From: Anniella stebbinsi
Taxonomy: Eukaryota > Chordata > Lepidosauria > Squamata > Anniellidae
Assembly: GCA_029215795.1 (NCBI GenBank)
Contig: JARDYH010000007.1
Coordinates: forward strand, 102,749,263 to 102,813,262
Length of the DNA stretch: 64,000 nucleotides
Reading direction: 5' to 3'
Each line of letters begins with the position of its first letter. The first letter of the stretch is position 1. Below the pieces are notes generated by a model. That model was not told the origin of the DNA. It saw only the letters and a list, made by a program, of their open reading frames with translations, and did no database searches. Below are positions 11,252-21,930 of the stretch, in pieces. The position numbers were made by a program, and so were the translations under genes.

Positions 11252-11473
11252 AGTGCTTCCAGACAGATGGTTCCTAGCACTACCAACCAAAAGACATTAA
11301 GCAGCTTTTCCATCTTTTCCTTCTTAAGAGATTTTCTTGTGGAAAGAAAAAGTGGTGTTAAAACGCAGAAGGGTTACAAGTGGAAGATAACATCATATGG
11401 ACACCCCCATGCCATAAAATTCCATGAATGAGCAAGCATGATTGGACAATAAAAGTTTTGTCTGGAAGCACCC
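11252..11473. repeat. MITE with TGCTTCCAGA ends, copy B
   Basis: Ends AGTGCTTCCAGACAGATGG and TTTTGTCTGGAAGCACCC are inverted. The interior parallels copy A (TTTTCCATCTTTTCCTTCTT, GAAAGAAAAAGTGG, ACAAGTGGAAGATAACATC). A third relative starts near 54450 and a diverged fourth lies near 46330-46616. Confidence 0.5.
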
Positions 11474-12445
11474 ACACTTTACCTGTTGCAGGACTCACTT
11501 GTTAACATACTGTTCCTTACCCTGAACCTTTAAGATGGAAGTGTGCTGTAAGTCCAATGAAAGAAGTGCATAGTAATCTTTAAATTTCTATGTCTGCAAG
11601 AGAAATGCATGAGATCCAGCAGAAGCTCAAGTTATTGAGAATTGAAATGAAGTTATCATGAAGGAAAATTAATTTGGAATTACTGGCCTGAGGTCTGAAT
11701 GAATTCTACAGCTCTTACCTTTATACAATATATACTTTCCGTTTCAGCAAGAATTTTGGCTTTAGTACAGGAATGGCTGAGTGATTTTTTTGTGGTCTGG
11801 GTTATGTAAAAGGGCAGACTAATGGTTCCCTCTGGCTTTAAAATCAATGAGAATTGCACATTACTAGCACAAATAATCTGATAATGTTACATTAAGGATT
11901 AAAAGGAAGTCTAAGCTCTCATATTTTCTAAGGTGTTTGAACTAAAGTACAGTTTGCGCTGAGGTCATAGCCTTTTCAGGCAAAAAAAGAGCTGGAGTAA
12001 GCAGTGAAAAACATGAGCTCTGAGCTAAAAAGTCTGCAGTTCAAATTATCACAGCAATTATGAACTCTGAGGTAAATCACTCTTAGTTTTAGCCACTATT
12101 CCACAATGTTAAAAAGTAACAAACCAGTAGGCCCCGATGGATTCATACCAGTATTCTGAAATAACACAGATTCTAAGAGACTAAAATATGAATTTAAAAT
12201 ATGAGGACCCCATGGCTCTGGGAGTGATTGGGGAGCCCAGATTAGGCTCCTAGACCAGGGGTTTTGCATTCCTGTTTTGATCAAACCTTCAATAAATTTG
12301 ATATGTGAAAGTGATTATATTCAGGGTATTAGCACACTAAAAGGGAACCCTGCTGAGAATATAAACTAGCAAAGGTTATTGCTGAAGTTGAGGGTGTTAT
12401 GCCTATGACTAATTCTTAGTTCTCACTGAGGTGGTAACTCTGTGT

Positions 12446-12800
12446 GGCCTCCTCCACACGGGGCGTTTAATGAGCCTTGAAGGCTCATTATAAATTTTAC
12501 CTACACACGAGCGGAGCGCAAAACGGGCGTACAGGCGCGTTATCTCCCCGATAATGCGCATTTTCGAACGCGCGTTAAATAGCGACTTTTATTTTGCTCC
12601 GGCCGTTAAAGCGCATTTTCGCTGTGTGAACAAGCGATTATGCGCATTAACTACCTGGAAAGCGCTTTTTGGGCATCTTTTAATGCGCTTCGCCGCTTCC
12701 CGCCGCCTCCCGTGCAGAGGGATTGTGAGTAAATGCGCCTCCGCGATAATGCGCATAATCGCGGAACCAGGCGCAAAGGCGCATTCTTGTGGAGGGGGCC
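12446..12800 (+). mobile_element. GCGCATTA MITE (PIF/Harbinger-like), copy 1
   Basis: This 355-bp element has ends GGCCTCCTCCACA and TGTGGAGGGGGCC, with TGT on each side (12443-12445 and 12801-12803). The interior is dense in TAATGCGC/GCGCATTA motifs. Short open frames starting MRI.E.ALNS recur in the copies only because the repeat is conserved; they are not genes. Confidence 0.75.
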
Positions 12801-14236
12801 TGTATTACTTCCGATTGCATGGGGGGGGGCTTACATGATTTAATGCCTCTCCATACAAACGAGTAAAATTAAAATCCAACAAGTCTAGTTAGAACCCTTC
12901 TCCCTGATACCTAGTTCATTTTTCTTCTCTGCCATTGTAATTTTTTTTTTCTTGATTTTGCAGGCTTTTTGCTACAAGAACCTGAAAATGGAGGAAACAG
13001 AACAGGAATGGGGAACTTTTGGGTTTTGTTAGGGGTTGGACTCTCATTAACTGGTGTCCCCCAGCTCTAGACCTGGAATATCTCTTGCCAATCAGCTTGT
13101 TTCTGTTGCTGCTGCCTCCTCGGTTCACCAAGGGGTGCTCCAGTAACCCCCTGGCTCCAATAGCCTCCCACTTGTTGGTAAAAGTTCTTTGACTCATTAA
13201 CCTTTGTGCTGGACTTGAGTTTAGGTCTTGCGGTAGACTGCTTCCCTGGCCTGTCGTAGACATCCTTCAATTCTCAGATGTGATGAATGCACTTTGTGCA
13301 TGAAACCTGTCTAAAGGCTTTTGGTATAACGGCTTCATCCCCAGAAGATGATGCCAATCTGTACACAAAGTTCATCTTGTATCTGGAAGAATGGTGCTAT
13401 CACTTGTGATACATTATCTTTTTTTTCTAGCCAACACTGTAATATCATGAATTTTAATCTCTGGAGGATGTGGTCTTCCTGTGTTCATTGCTGAATCTCT
13501 CTCAGGGCTGAATTAAACGAGGCTTTTATTGCACACTCATGATTGGTAACTCGTGGAAGTTTATGAGTCCTTTACACAATGTCATCAACCTCCAGGGCAA
13601 CTCCCGCACTTTTTGAGCTTTATCTCATTTTCAAAAAGATCAGGGAAAACCCAATAAGATTTCAAAGCACAGTTCTTTCCTGTGAAATTCTGGAGTTGTG
13701 TTATAACCACAGCACCATCTAATGGCTATAAAATGAAAAATATAGAAAGGTAGTTCCTGAATCAAAACACATATCTGCCCATGTAATTGAGCCAATATTA
13801 TTCCCCCAAAGAATCCAGAAACAGAAGCCCTGGTAAGAATGTGGGATTTTAGCCTCGTGTGGTGAAGGTCACAGTCTTTCCTTAGATATGGGTAAGTACT
13901 GTACCATATTGATGATTTCTACTTCAGCTTTTGTTGATAGCACTAAGGGCATCTACACCTGTGGAGATTGTGCTTATCTTTTATCCTTCTCAAAAACAGT
14001 GGGACTTTCTGCATTAAGAAAAAAAGATGGAGAAAGTGCTGAGAAAGCATGGTAAGATTACAGATTGATGGCTATATTAGCGAGAATGCAGCCTTCAAAG
14101 AAAATTACTGAAGTTTTATTCTGAAAAAGTTTTTAAGCAACGTGTGTGGATACACAGCTCCTGAGGAAGGATATATTCCGAAACATTGAGCTTTTAAAGT
14201 GAAATAAAATACACACATCAACTAGCACCAGACTTT
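12801..14236. other. No gene recognised; one hAT-like MITE
   Basis: A MITE lies at about 13515-13855. The rest (12801-13510 and 13860-14236) shows no convincing gene or repeat. Confidence 0.45.
13515..13855. repeat. hAT-like MITE with GAGGCTTTTATTG ends
   Basis: It begins GAGGCTTTTATTGCACACTC and ends near TTTTAGCCTCGTGTGG. The first ~80 bp closely match 29299-29380, and the inverse of the same end occurs at 61440-61487. Target duplications are not clear. Confidence 0.5.
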
Positions 14237-14588
14237 GGCTGCCTCTACAAGAGGCATTTAAAGCTCTTTCAAGGCGCATTAAAAAAATTACCTCTACAAG
14301 GAGCGCAAATCGGGCATAGAGGCGCGTTTTCTCTCCATTTATGCGCATTATCGAATGCGCGTTAAATAGCGAGTTTTATTCTGCTCCAGCCGTTAAAGCG
14401 CATTTTGACTATGTGAACAAGCGATTCTCCACATTAACTACTTGTAAAGCGCATTTGAAACAACCAGTAAGGTCACCTGTTGAGTGCTCAATTACCTCCT
14501 GCATACAAGGATTTACGATAAAGCGCTTCCGAGAAGATGCGCATAATCGGAGGAACAGGCATCAAACGGAATCCATCTAGAGGGGGTC
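14237..14588 (+). mobile_element. GCGCATTA MITE, copy 2
   Basis: A 352-bp copy starting GGCTGCCTCTACAAGAGGC and ending CTAGAGGGGGTC, with TTT on both sides (14234-14236 and 14589-14591). It shares its diverged 3' half with copy 5 at 49844. Confidence 0.75.
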
Positions 14589-14652
14589 TTTGTCTCTTTC
14601 CTACCAGTCTATATTATGTGGATACCATCATCCTTTAAAACTTGAGTGAATC

Positions 14653-15206
14653 GGGGAGTGGCCTAACGGACATGGAGTAGAGTCGGAACTCTCTCGCTCT
14701 CATTAAGAAGCGACCGATATAATTATAAAATCCCTATTTGGAGAGGATGGATTGATGATTAAAGATCTGATATCGGGTCCAGATGCTTTGCTATATCTGT
14801 GGAGAAAGAAGCTGCTGATTAGCTGCCGTATCAACAGAGAGAAAAGCGAAATTAAAAACAGATCGGGAACCCTGGCAGGCGACCAGTGACGGTAATTAAT
14901 GGATTTTAATTGGAAGAAGTAAGGCTGACTGATAAGACTGGAGGGAGAGATTGAAGCGATTTATGTGGGAAAAGAGACATTTAACCTCCAGTCGAAAGTG
15001 ATAGAAGCCGAAACGCTTTTGTTTGATAAGAACGGATAGGATATCTGAGGGTGGCAGCCAAGATTTAGGTGAGGGGTGCGGATTTATGAGTTTAGTTTAT
15101 GAAAAGAAAGCAAAAAGGTGAAAAGTCCAGTGCCCCTGCCTGGAGCAGGCTGTCGAAAGATCATCCCTCAGATAGGAACTATCATCGGCTCACTAGAGTT
15201 ACTGGC
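14653..15206 (+). promoter_or_regulatory. L1 5' UTR (putative internal promoter region)
   Basis: About 550 bp between the insertion start and the ORF1 ATG at 15207. It begins with a G-run, as full-length L1 copies usually do. Internal promoter function is inferred from L1 biology; no specific factor site was identified. Confidence 0.5.
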
Positions 15207-15288
15207 ATGGCGGACAAAGCGCAGCCTTCATCCGGAAGTTCTAAATCTGGAAGCAAGCCAGGTGCAGTTCCTAAAGCAGCCAAATCTC
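15207..15288 (+). pseudogene. L1 ORF1 N-terminal fragment
   Basis: The ATG at 15207 opens MADKAQPSSGSSKSGSKPG, a basic, Ser-rich start typical of L1 ORF1 proteins. The frame continues to AAKSPD. It then runs into the inverted end of ORF2, so the protein is cut after about 28 residues. The remainder of an ORF1 lies inverted at 19632-18931. Confidence 0.65.
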
Positions 15289-16301
15289 CTGACATCCCCT
15301 CCAACAATTCTTAGACACTTTTTTATCTATCTGATGAAATCTTACCGGTGTTAAATACCATCTCCATACTGTCTTATAATAATTCTCCTTAATTCTAATC
15401 GACAACAGCTTTAACATTCTTGCATCCCATATCCTCCCCCAGTTATATTCATTAATTTGTTCCTTTACATCGTCTTCCCAAATCTTTTTAATAATTTTAA
15501 GAGAGTCCTGATAATCATCTTCCTCTATCAATATTTTGTATATCTCGCCAGTCAAACCTTTTTAAATTTTAGTTCCTTCCTTCCTCTTAATTCAATTAAA
15601 TCTTCAAATCTTGTATTATTTCTACATTTCTTATTTTTCATTTTCCATTCCTGTGTCCATTTTTCCAATTGTAAACATTTGAACCAAGCTATCTTTTGTC
15701 CTTTTAATAACTCTCTAATTTGCTCCTTATCTATCATTCTTTCCATCCAGTTCCTTAACTTAATAATTCCCTGATCCTTCAGACTCCCTTCCAACTCTAC
15801 TTTTAAAGTCCTTGGGAAGTTTCCCACTACTACAACTGGGGTGAGTGGAGAGTCTCCTGGTATTAACTTTCCTTTAACTTTCTCCCAGATCTCTAAAATA
15901 TTTTTCAGCAATGGGTTGTCCAGTCCCCTCAAATCTTTCTTTTGAATTTTACTAAAAAAAAATTTTGCAATTTAAAATCTAGTTCCCCTGTTTGCGTTTC
16001 TAACCATTCTAAATCTTCCTCCCCTAGTATACTATTTATGACATATCTTAACTGATTAGCAATAAAATAATTCTTTATATTTGGAAGTCCCAAACCTCCT
16101 TTCTTTTGTGTCTTATACTATAACCCTTTATTAATCCTAGCTCTCTTATCTCCATTGCAATAAGCGTTAATCATATTTTGCCAGCTCTTTAACTCTACTT
16201 CCGATATTTTAATCGGCAGCATTCTAAACAAAAAATTAACCTTAGGTAATATCTTCATTTTAATAACCGCTATTCTACCAAACCAATAATGTTTTAATTT
16301 T
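15289..16301 (-). pseudogene. L1 ORF2 C-terminal region, frameshifted
   Basis: The minus strand continues ORF2 after the 794-codon frame breaks at 16302. Recognisable pieces are GLDNPLLKNILEIWEKVKGK (15932 downward) and EIYKILIEEDDYQDSLKIIK (15555 downward), ending at NCWRGCQE near 15290. At least two frameshifts separate these. The last ~270 bp overlap in content with 20400-20665, but with several differences, so the two come from different L1 copies. Confidence 0.7.
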
Positions 16302-18686
16302 CTATATACCTCTAACTTTTCCCCTACCTGTTTTTTTCAAACTTGCAAAGTTAATTTCCTCTAACCTATCTAAATCTTTTGCAATATTAACTCCTAAATA
16401 ACGTACTATATTTTTATGCCTAAGACCTAACTTAACTTTACACTCCTCCAACTCTTCCTTGTTATAATTAAATAACATCATTTCTGACTTCCCCCAATTA
16501 ACTTGTAAACCAGTAATCTCCCCAAATTCTCTCAAATGCTTCTTAACCACCTCCCCACTCTCCAGGGGATCTTCTAATGTCAATAGTGTATCATCCGCAA
16601 ACATATTCATTTTAATCTTCTCCTTCCCTCCTATCCCCTTCAATCTTACATCCTCCCTTATAACATTTGCCAAAATTTCTATCACTATTGCAAATAAGAT
16701 CGGTGAAAGTGGACATCCTTGTCTAGTTCCTCGAGCTAGTGTAATCTGTTGCGTTAACCCATCATTAACCATTATTTCTGCTTTATTATTTTTATACAGC
16801 TGATCAATTACTCCCATGAATTTATCTCCATGCCCAAATGTTTTTAAAATTGTTTTAAGTGCTGGCCATTCCACGCAATCAAAGGCTTTGAATATATCCA
16901 ATGCTAACAAACCTGCTTTTAAATTCCTTTTTTTAATAATATTAATTATATTTAAAACTCTTCCAATTAGATTAGGCATTTGCCTTCCTGAAATAAATCC
17001 ACATTGATCTTTTCTAATGTATTTATATATAAACGTGCCCATTCTTTTTGCCATTATTGCCGTAAAAAAATTTGAGTCTTGATTTATTAAAGATATTGGT
17101 CTATAAGATGCTGGATCCGTCAAATCCTTTCCTGGTTTCGGGATTAATATAATCAAAGAATGATCCCACGATGGCAGGGTCTTTCCTCCTTCTATTATAC
17201 TGTTAAATGATTTTTTAAAGCTTGGTATTAAAATTCCTCTAAAAATCTTATAATATTCCAGCCCCAAACCATCCATTCCCAGAGATTTCCCTCCTTTTAA
17301 GTTATCAATAATTCCTTCTATTTCTTTCTCAGTGACCAATCCTTCCATATAATCCCTATCTTGCCTCTGTAATCTTATTTTCCAATTCCTCTCTACATAT
17401 TCCAATACCTTAAGCTGTGGACTCCTATCTGATGTATATAATTCTCTATAAAATTCCTGAAATATATTTAATTTATCCTTCATTGAATTACTACTTTTCC
17501 CTGTCTTATCTCTAATTGTCCCTATCATATTCTTAGCCTTTTCTGACTGAGTGGACCTGACCAGCATCTTCGAATTTTTATTACTATATTCAAAAAAATC
17601 CCTCCTTAAATATAGCAAATCCCTTTGGACTTGTTCTAACTCTTCTTTCTCTAATTCCTTTTTCTTAGCTTGAATTTGGGCAAATAGGCGTTTATCTTTT
17701 GTCTCTCTTAGCTTCTCCTCTAAATCCCTTACCTCCTTTTCAATCTTTTTATTTTGTGCTTCCTGTTGTTTTCTTAGGGTACACATTTCTCTAATACAAA
17801 TCCCTCTTACCACAGCCTTCATAGTGTCCCATATTAACCCTTGCGAGTCTGACTCCGTTTCATTGATCTCCCATATTTCCTGCATTTCTTTTTTTATTTT
17901 TCCCACTATATTTTTATTATTTAATAACCTTATATCCATTCTCCATCTCTTAGCTTGTCTATAATCCTTCTTCGTTTTAATATCCGTTGTCATTAATGTG
18001 TGATCGGTGACCTTAATTACCCCAATAGCACAGTCTATAAGTTTAGACATCATATTCTTTGACACAAAAATAAAATCAATCCTGGAATAACTCTTAAACC
18101 TAGGTGAGTAGAAGGTATATTTCCTTTCTTCCCCTTTTAACTCTCTCCAAACATCCAGTAGTTCTTTTCCCTCCATTAATTTGCTTAACCCCGTCTTCCC
18201 ACCACTCTTAAGATCTCTTAATATATTATCCCTATCTTTCCCTTTATCTATTACCATATTAAAATCACCTGCCATCACAATGTTCTTTTTACCCACTTCT
18301 CCCACCGCATTAAAGACTTCATCGAAGAATTCCATTTGTTTCCCATTTGGAGCATATACATTAATCAATATATATTCCTCCTCCCCCACCATGCAAAAAA
18401 TTATCAGAAATCTTCCCATTTCATCCTTCTTCACCCTTTGTATAGTAATACCACATTTTGAGATTATTATCGCTACACCCCTCACTTTAGAAGTACCAAA
18501 AGACTTTTCATAAACGCCCACATCCCTCATCCGAAGCTCATTTACACCCTCCTTTTTTTGATGAGTTTCCTGCAAAAAAATTACATCTGCTTTTTCTTTT
18601 TTTAATAACATTTCTATTCTCTTCCTTTTTATAACAGTTCCTAGCCCTTTAACATTTAAAGTTGCAACACTTAATTTATTTTCCAT
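16302..18686 (-). CDS. L1 ORF2 endonuclease/reverse transcriptase (long open part, 794 aa)
   Basis: The ATG at 18686 starts MENKLSVATLNVKGLG, the L1 endonuclease N-terminus. Endonuclease residues are visible in order: Asn in LNVKGLG, Glu in FLQETHQ, GDFNMV, SRIDFIFVS and the TDH motif near the domain end (about residue 230). Reverse transcriptase motifs follow: SYRPISLINQDSNFF, GFISGRQ, LLALDIFKAFDCVEW, RGTRQGCPLSPILFA and the catalytic FADD (NMFADDTLLTL) near residue 720. ORF2 normally runs about 1,200 residues or more; this frame stops early and the C-terminus continues frameshifted to 15290. It nicks the target and reverse transcribes in cis. This copy is inverted relative to its own 5' UTR, so it cannot be transcribed from that promoter. 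Confidence 0.85.
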   Translation of the reverse strand: MENKLSVATLNVKGLGTVIKRKRIEMLLKKEKADVIFLQETHQKKEGVNELRMRDVGVYEKSFGTSKVRGVAIIISKCGITIQRVKKDEMGRFLIIFCMVGEEEYILINVYAPNGKQMEFFDEVFNAVGEVGKKNIVMAGDFNMVIDKGKDRDNILRDLKSGGKTGLSKLMEGKELLDVWRELKGEERKYTFYSPRFKSYSRIDFIFVSKNMMSKLIDCAIGVIKVTDHTLMTTDIKTKKDYRQAKRWRMDIRLLNNKNIVGKIKKEMQEIWEINETESDSQGLIWDTMKAVVRGICIREMCTLRKQQEAQNKKIEKEVRDLEEKLRETKDKRLFAQIQAKKKELEKEELEQVQRDLLYLRRDFFEYSNKNSKMLVRSTQSEKAKNMIGTIRDKTGKSSNSMKDKLNIFQEFYRELYTSDRSPQLKVLEYVERNWKIRLQRQDRDYMEGLVTEKEIEGIIDNLKGGKSLGMDGLGLEYYKIFRGILIPSFKKSFNSIIEGGKTLPSWDHSLIILIPKPGKDLTDPASYRPISLINQDSNFFTAIMAKRMGTFIYKYIRKDQCGFISGRQMPNLIGRVLNIINIIKKRNLKAGLLALDIFKAFDCVEWPALKTILKTFGHGDKFMGVIDQLYKNNKAEIMVNDGLTQQITLARGTRQGCPLSPILFAIVIEILANVIREDVRLKGIGGKEKIKMNMFADDTLLTLEDPLESGEVVKKHLREFGEITGLQVNWGKSEMMLFNYNKEELEECKVKLGLRHKNIVRYLGVNIAKDLDRLEEINFASLKKTGRGKVRGI

Positions 18687-18930
18687 CTCTTCCTTTCACA
18701 CAAATCTCTAAATTGGTCTCCCTCTGTGACACACATACCCCCCTCCCTTACCCTCCCCCCCACACTTACCCCCCCATCTTCACCCCCCTCCTCACCAGAC
18801 CTTTCTGGGCAATGGGCCCAAATATTTTTAGAACTCTTCGGGGGGGAGAAGCAACCCATCAATCCCGGAGCACAATCCGACCCTCCCCTCCCTTCTAATC
18901 TCTTCTTATCCCTATTACATCAATATTTCT
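18687..18930 (-). other. L1 inter-ORF spacer
   Basis: A C-rich (plus strand) 244-bp spacer between the ORF1 stop and the ORF2 ATG of the inverted L1. No other feature is visible. Confidence 0.5.
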
Positions 18931-19632
18931 TTATTGACTACTTCCTCCTACAGCGCCTTCATCCTGCTTTGTTTTTCCAACATCTGTGGGATCAACTAAA
19001 CCCAGCTTCTCCAAAAGATCCATCCCTTGCTCACATGATGTTATTCTATATTGTTTCCCTTTCCACATAAATCTCAAAAAGACTGGATACCCCCAACTAT
19101 ATGTTATCGACCTCTTCCTCAAAGCCACTGTACACAGTCTAACACTCTTCCGCCACTGCACGGTTTGAGGGCATAGATCCTGATAATCCTCGATTGGTGT
19201 TGCTTGTAGCATCGGCTGGCCTTGACGTCTAATTGCTTGCATTAACTTTTCTTTCTTGTAATAGTTGGCAAATTTAACAATTATATCCCTTGGGAGCATC
19301 CCCTTCTTCTTGTAGCCCACTCTGTGGATCCTCTCAATATCAGCCATCTCCCAAGTTTCCTGGGGTTCCACTGCCTTAATCCATGCCAAAATTGTGTCTC
19401 TTAAAGCCTTAGGGTTCTCCCCCTCTTGCTCTTCAAAAGATCTAATCCGAATGTTTACCCTCCTGTCTCTATCCTCCAGGGCAATTAAACGCAAGTCCAC
19501 CTCCTTCAAATGCTCCCCCTGCTGCTTGCTATCTTCCTTCAGCTTCCCAGTCTCCTTCTCCAAATTCTCCATATTTTCCACCACAGTTTGAAGGCCTGTC
19601 ATAAATTCAATCTGTGAGTTCTTAATTCTTTG
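18931..19632 (-). pseudogene. L1 ORF1 RNA-binding protein, N-terminally truncated
   Basis: The frame is open from the inversion junction (about 19632) through MTGLQTVVENMENLEKETGK at 19602 to a stop at 18931. A coiled coil (heptad-like ENMENLEKETGKLKEDSKQQ) is followed by the RRM-type segment RDRRVNIRIRSFEEQEG. The conserved C-terminal domain includes MADIERIHRVG and PRDIIVKFANYYKKE. L1 ORF1p is a trimeric RNA chaperone that coats L1 RNA. The N-terminus is missing because the inversion separated it; a matching N-terminus is present at 15207. Confidence 0.8.
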
Positions 19633-21197
19633 AAGAGCACTGGGCCCAGGACTGAGTCTTGCAGTACCCTGCTCATTACCTCCCCCCAGTTTGAGAAGAC
19701 ACCATTTATAAGCACTCTTTGGCTCAATTCGGACGACACGTTAAGCAACAGAGGGGTAGGGAAACAACCGTCAGTTGCGTTGCTTAACGTGTCATCTGGG
19801 GAGTAACACACAACGCACACACAACCCACAGTATGCTTGCACATTGTTTAGAGCTTTGTCAATTTATTAAAATGTTGTTTGGAGAATGCGTGCGTTAATC
19901 CCCTGCGTCGAGTACGTTACAACGGAAGACCAGAGAGGCAAGTAACAAGAGCGGCCGAACGCGGGCGCCCGCTCAGCCACACCCCCAACAGCTCGCCGTC
20001 TGCGCTGCCATAGCAACCAAAGACGCTCGCCTGCCCACTCCTGGCAGCCGGCACAGAGCGCAACAAGGGGCCAGATCCTGCAAGCACGCACCCCGTGCAT
20101 TATGTCAGCCACCCAAACGGGAAAGGGAGGACACCAGAAGGAACCAGGGCAAAGGAAGGGGGAGGCAATGGGACACACAACACCCCCAGGCACCTAAGAA
20201 CAAGGGGCACCGCCCCCCCCCCCCCAGGGAGCACAGCAACCCAGGTGGCCCTCACCCACACGGCCTAGCCATCTCACCCCTCGCCTCACCCGGAAGCAGG
20301 CGGGCCAGGGAAGCGGCGATCGCCGAGCATCCTCCCCTCAACCACCCTACACAGACGGAGAAGGAACATTGGCCATGAAGAAATTAAAATTAAAAAAGGC
20401 TTGACCAGCGAGATATACAAAATATTGATAGAGGAAAATGATTATCAGGACTCTCTTGAAATTATTAAAAAGATTCGGGAAGATGATGTAAAGGAACAAA
20501 TTAATGAACATAACTGGGGGAAGATATGGGATGCAAGAATGTTAAAGCTTTTGTCGATTAGAATTAAGGAGAATTATTATAAGACAGTTTGATGGTATTT
20601 AACACCGGTAAGATTTCATCAGATAGATAAAAAAGTGTCTAAGAATTGTTGGAGGGGATGTCAAGAGGTTGGAACTTATTTTCATATGTGGTGGAGCTGT
20701 GAATATGTACAAAAAAATTGGGAAAGGGTGTTCAAAGAAATAAGTGAAATAATTGGAAGTAAACTGGAATTAAGCCCAAAGCTGGCTCTACTAGCAATAT
20801 GGGATAAAGGAAATGAGAATATAAGTAAGAGAGAACTGATAAACAACCTCCTGGCTCCTGTTAGAATAATGATTGCTAAAAATTGGAAAAGGCAAGGGAT
20901 ATATACTATAGAAGAATGGTATAAAGAAATATGGGATATGGCACTTAATGATAAGCTGACGTGTAAAATGAAAATAAAGAGGGGAATGTCCAGTAAGAAT
21001 GATTTTGGAGAAATATGGAGCCCCTTTTTGGAATATGTATTAAGAACGGGGAAGGGGCAAATACCTTCGGAAGAGTCTTTACAATTTTGGAAAGAGTAAT
21101 AATGAATAATTGAAGGTCTCCTGGGGGGGGGGTGCATGGGGGGCATGTGGGTTATGTATTGTGTTTTATGTTGTTTTATGTTGTATTATGTTGAAAA
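19630..21197. repeat. Right arm of the ~1.56-kb inverted repeat
   Basis: This is the reverse complement of 4654-6218 at roughly 99% identity by eye. It includes the CR1 start, the Harbinger terminus, the copied L1 flank GGAACATTGGCCATG and the L1 3' end. The CR1 part stops abruptly at the L1 ORF1 junction, so this is the copied arm. The A-rich tail (AATTAATAAAAAAATATCT then A-run) differs from the left arm. Confidence 0.85.
20401..21099 (+). pseudogene. L1 ORF2 C-terminal end, copy in the right arm
   Basis: Two frames, 20401-20592 and 20635-21099, encode the last part of ORF2 (EIYKILIEENDYQDSLEIIK ... NCWRGCQEVGTYFHMWWSC ... LQFWKE). A stop after KTV separates them. Compared with the left arm, an indel near 20925 keeps this copy open longer (to a stop at 21097). 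Confidence 0.7.
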
Positions 21198-21377
21198 ATT
21201 AATAAAAAAATATCTAAAAAAAAACTTGAGTGAATCAGGACTGGAATTTCCACCTGAAATCCCTGTTGTGAAAGCAGCACAGGGCTCCACTTTCTACTAA
21301 ATTAACTGCTGCCTTTTTGGGATGCATCTAGTATGGGAAGAAGATTTGAACACAGACTCCGCAGCTTGTATTGCTAT

Positions 21378-21440
21378 TGAGCGGGGGGTTGGACTCGATG
21401 GCCTTATAGGCCCCTTCCAACTTTACTATTCTATGCTTCT
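21378..21440 (+). mobile_element. CR1 3' end fragment
   Basis: GGGGTTGGACTCGATGGCC and CCCCTTCCAACTTTACTATT, ending in ATTCTATGC repeats, are the standard CR1 3' terminus seen also at 9750-9812. Confidence 0.75.
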
Positions 21441-21599
21441 ATGCTTCCTCCAGCCTTCTGACACTAGCTCAGTTCATGCTGGCGCTGTGATGGAGCTGAA
21501 CCAGTAATATTAATAGAGGAATAGCTGCCAATCCTGCTTTGACATTCCTTGGGCTAGTGCTCGAGACTTTCCACTTTGCCCCTTGAAAACCTCTCTTAG

Positions 21600-21740
21600 A
21601 TATCTCCCACTAGTCACCTCATTTGTAATATGTGGATAATACTGTCCTACCTTAATAGGTCTGTTGTAAGGATTACTGAAGTAATGTATGTGAAGCATTC
21701 TGGGTATATTGTATAAATGCTCATTATTATTCCTTGTCAC
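21600..21740 (+). mobile_element. MIR-like SINE fragment
   Basis: ACCTCATTTGTAATATGTGG, then TCTGTTGTAAGGATTACTGA and TAATGTATGTGAAGCATTCT, follow the order of the conserved MIR core and 3' tail. The copy is diverged, and identification is by pattern. Confidence 0.5.
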
Positions 21741-21848
21741 TCTCTTTCCTCTCTTAATATCTAATGCACTGTATCGATAGGTAGGATTAGCCATGGGTGA
21801 TCCTTACGTTCTCCTTTCCCACTTGTCTCTAAGACTCATTAAGCACTA

Positions 21849-21930
21849 CTGACAGCATAATCCTATACATGTCAAATATGTCCCATTGCTTTCAATGGGG
21901 CTTACACCCAAGTATGTGTAAGATTGCAAG
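21849..21930. repeat. Short palindromic repeat (AATCCTATACATG...)
   Basis: TAATCCTATACATGTC ... CCATTGCTTTCAATGGGGC ... GTGTAAGATTGCAAGCC is an ~80-bp foldback unit. Related, more diverged copies are at 57512-57592 and about 59818-59872. Confidence 0.55.

Larger units (their letters stand above)
9813..12445. other. No gene recognised; MITE fragments
   Basis: Ordinary AT-moderate sequence without a supported gene. It contains two related ~230-bp repeats (10238-10470 and 11252-11473). A C-run lies at 10784. I see no other recognisable element. Confidence 0.5.
14653..21220 (+). mobile_element. L1 LINE insertion with 16-bp target duplication, inverted interior and templated insertion
   Basis: The insertion is bounded by AAAACTTGAGTGAATC at 14637-14652 and 21221-21236. 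The 5' end begins GGGGAGTGGCC and runs as L1 5' UTR plus the first ORF1 codons (plus strand) to about 15288. From there to about 19632 the L1 is on the minus strand (rest of ORF1 and most of ORF2). From 19630 an inverted copy of 4654-6218 follows: CR1 start, Harbinger end and L1 3' end with an A-rich tail. The target duplication brackets the whole structure, so the rearrangement happened inside one L1 insertion. Confidence 0.8.

Noticed and set aside
12916..13263. A 115-codon minus-strand frame
   Set aside because: It has no recognisable domain, no supporting splice context, and ordinary composition.
14653..21220. Simple twin-priming inversion of one L1
   Set aside because: The ORF2 end is present twice with differences, and a Harbinger/CR1 segment from the left locus is included, which twin priming alone does not explain.
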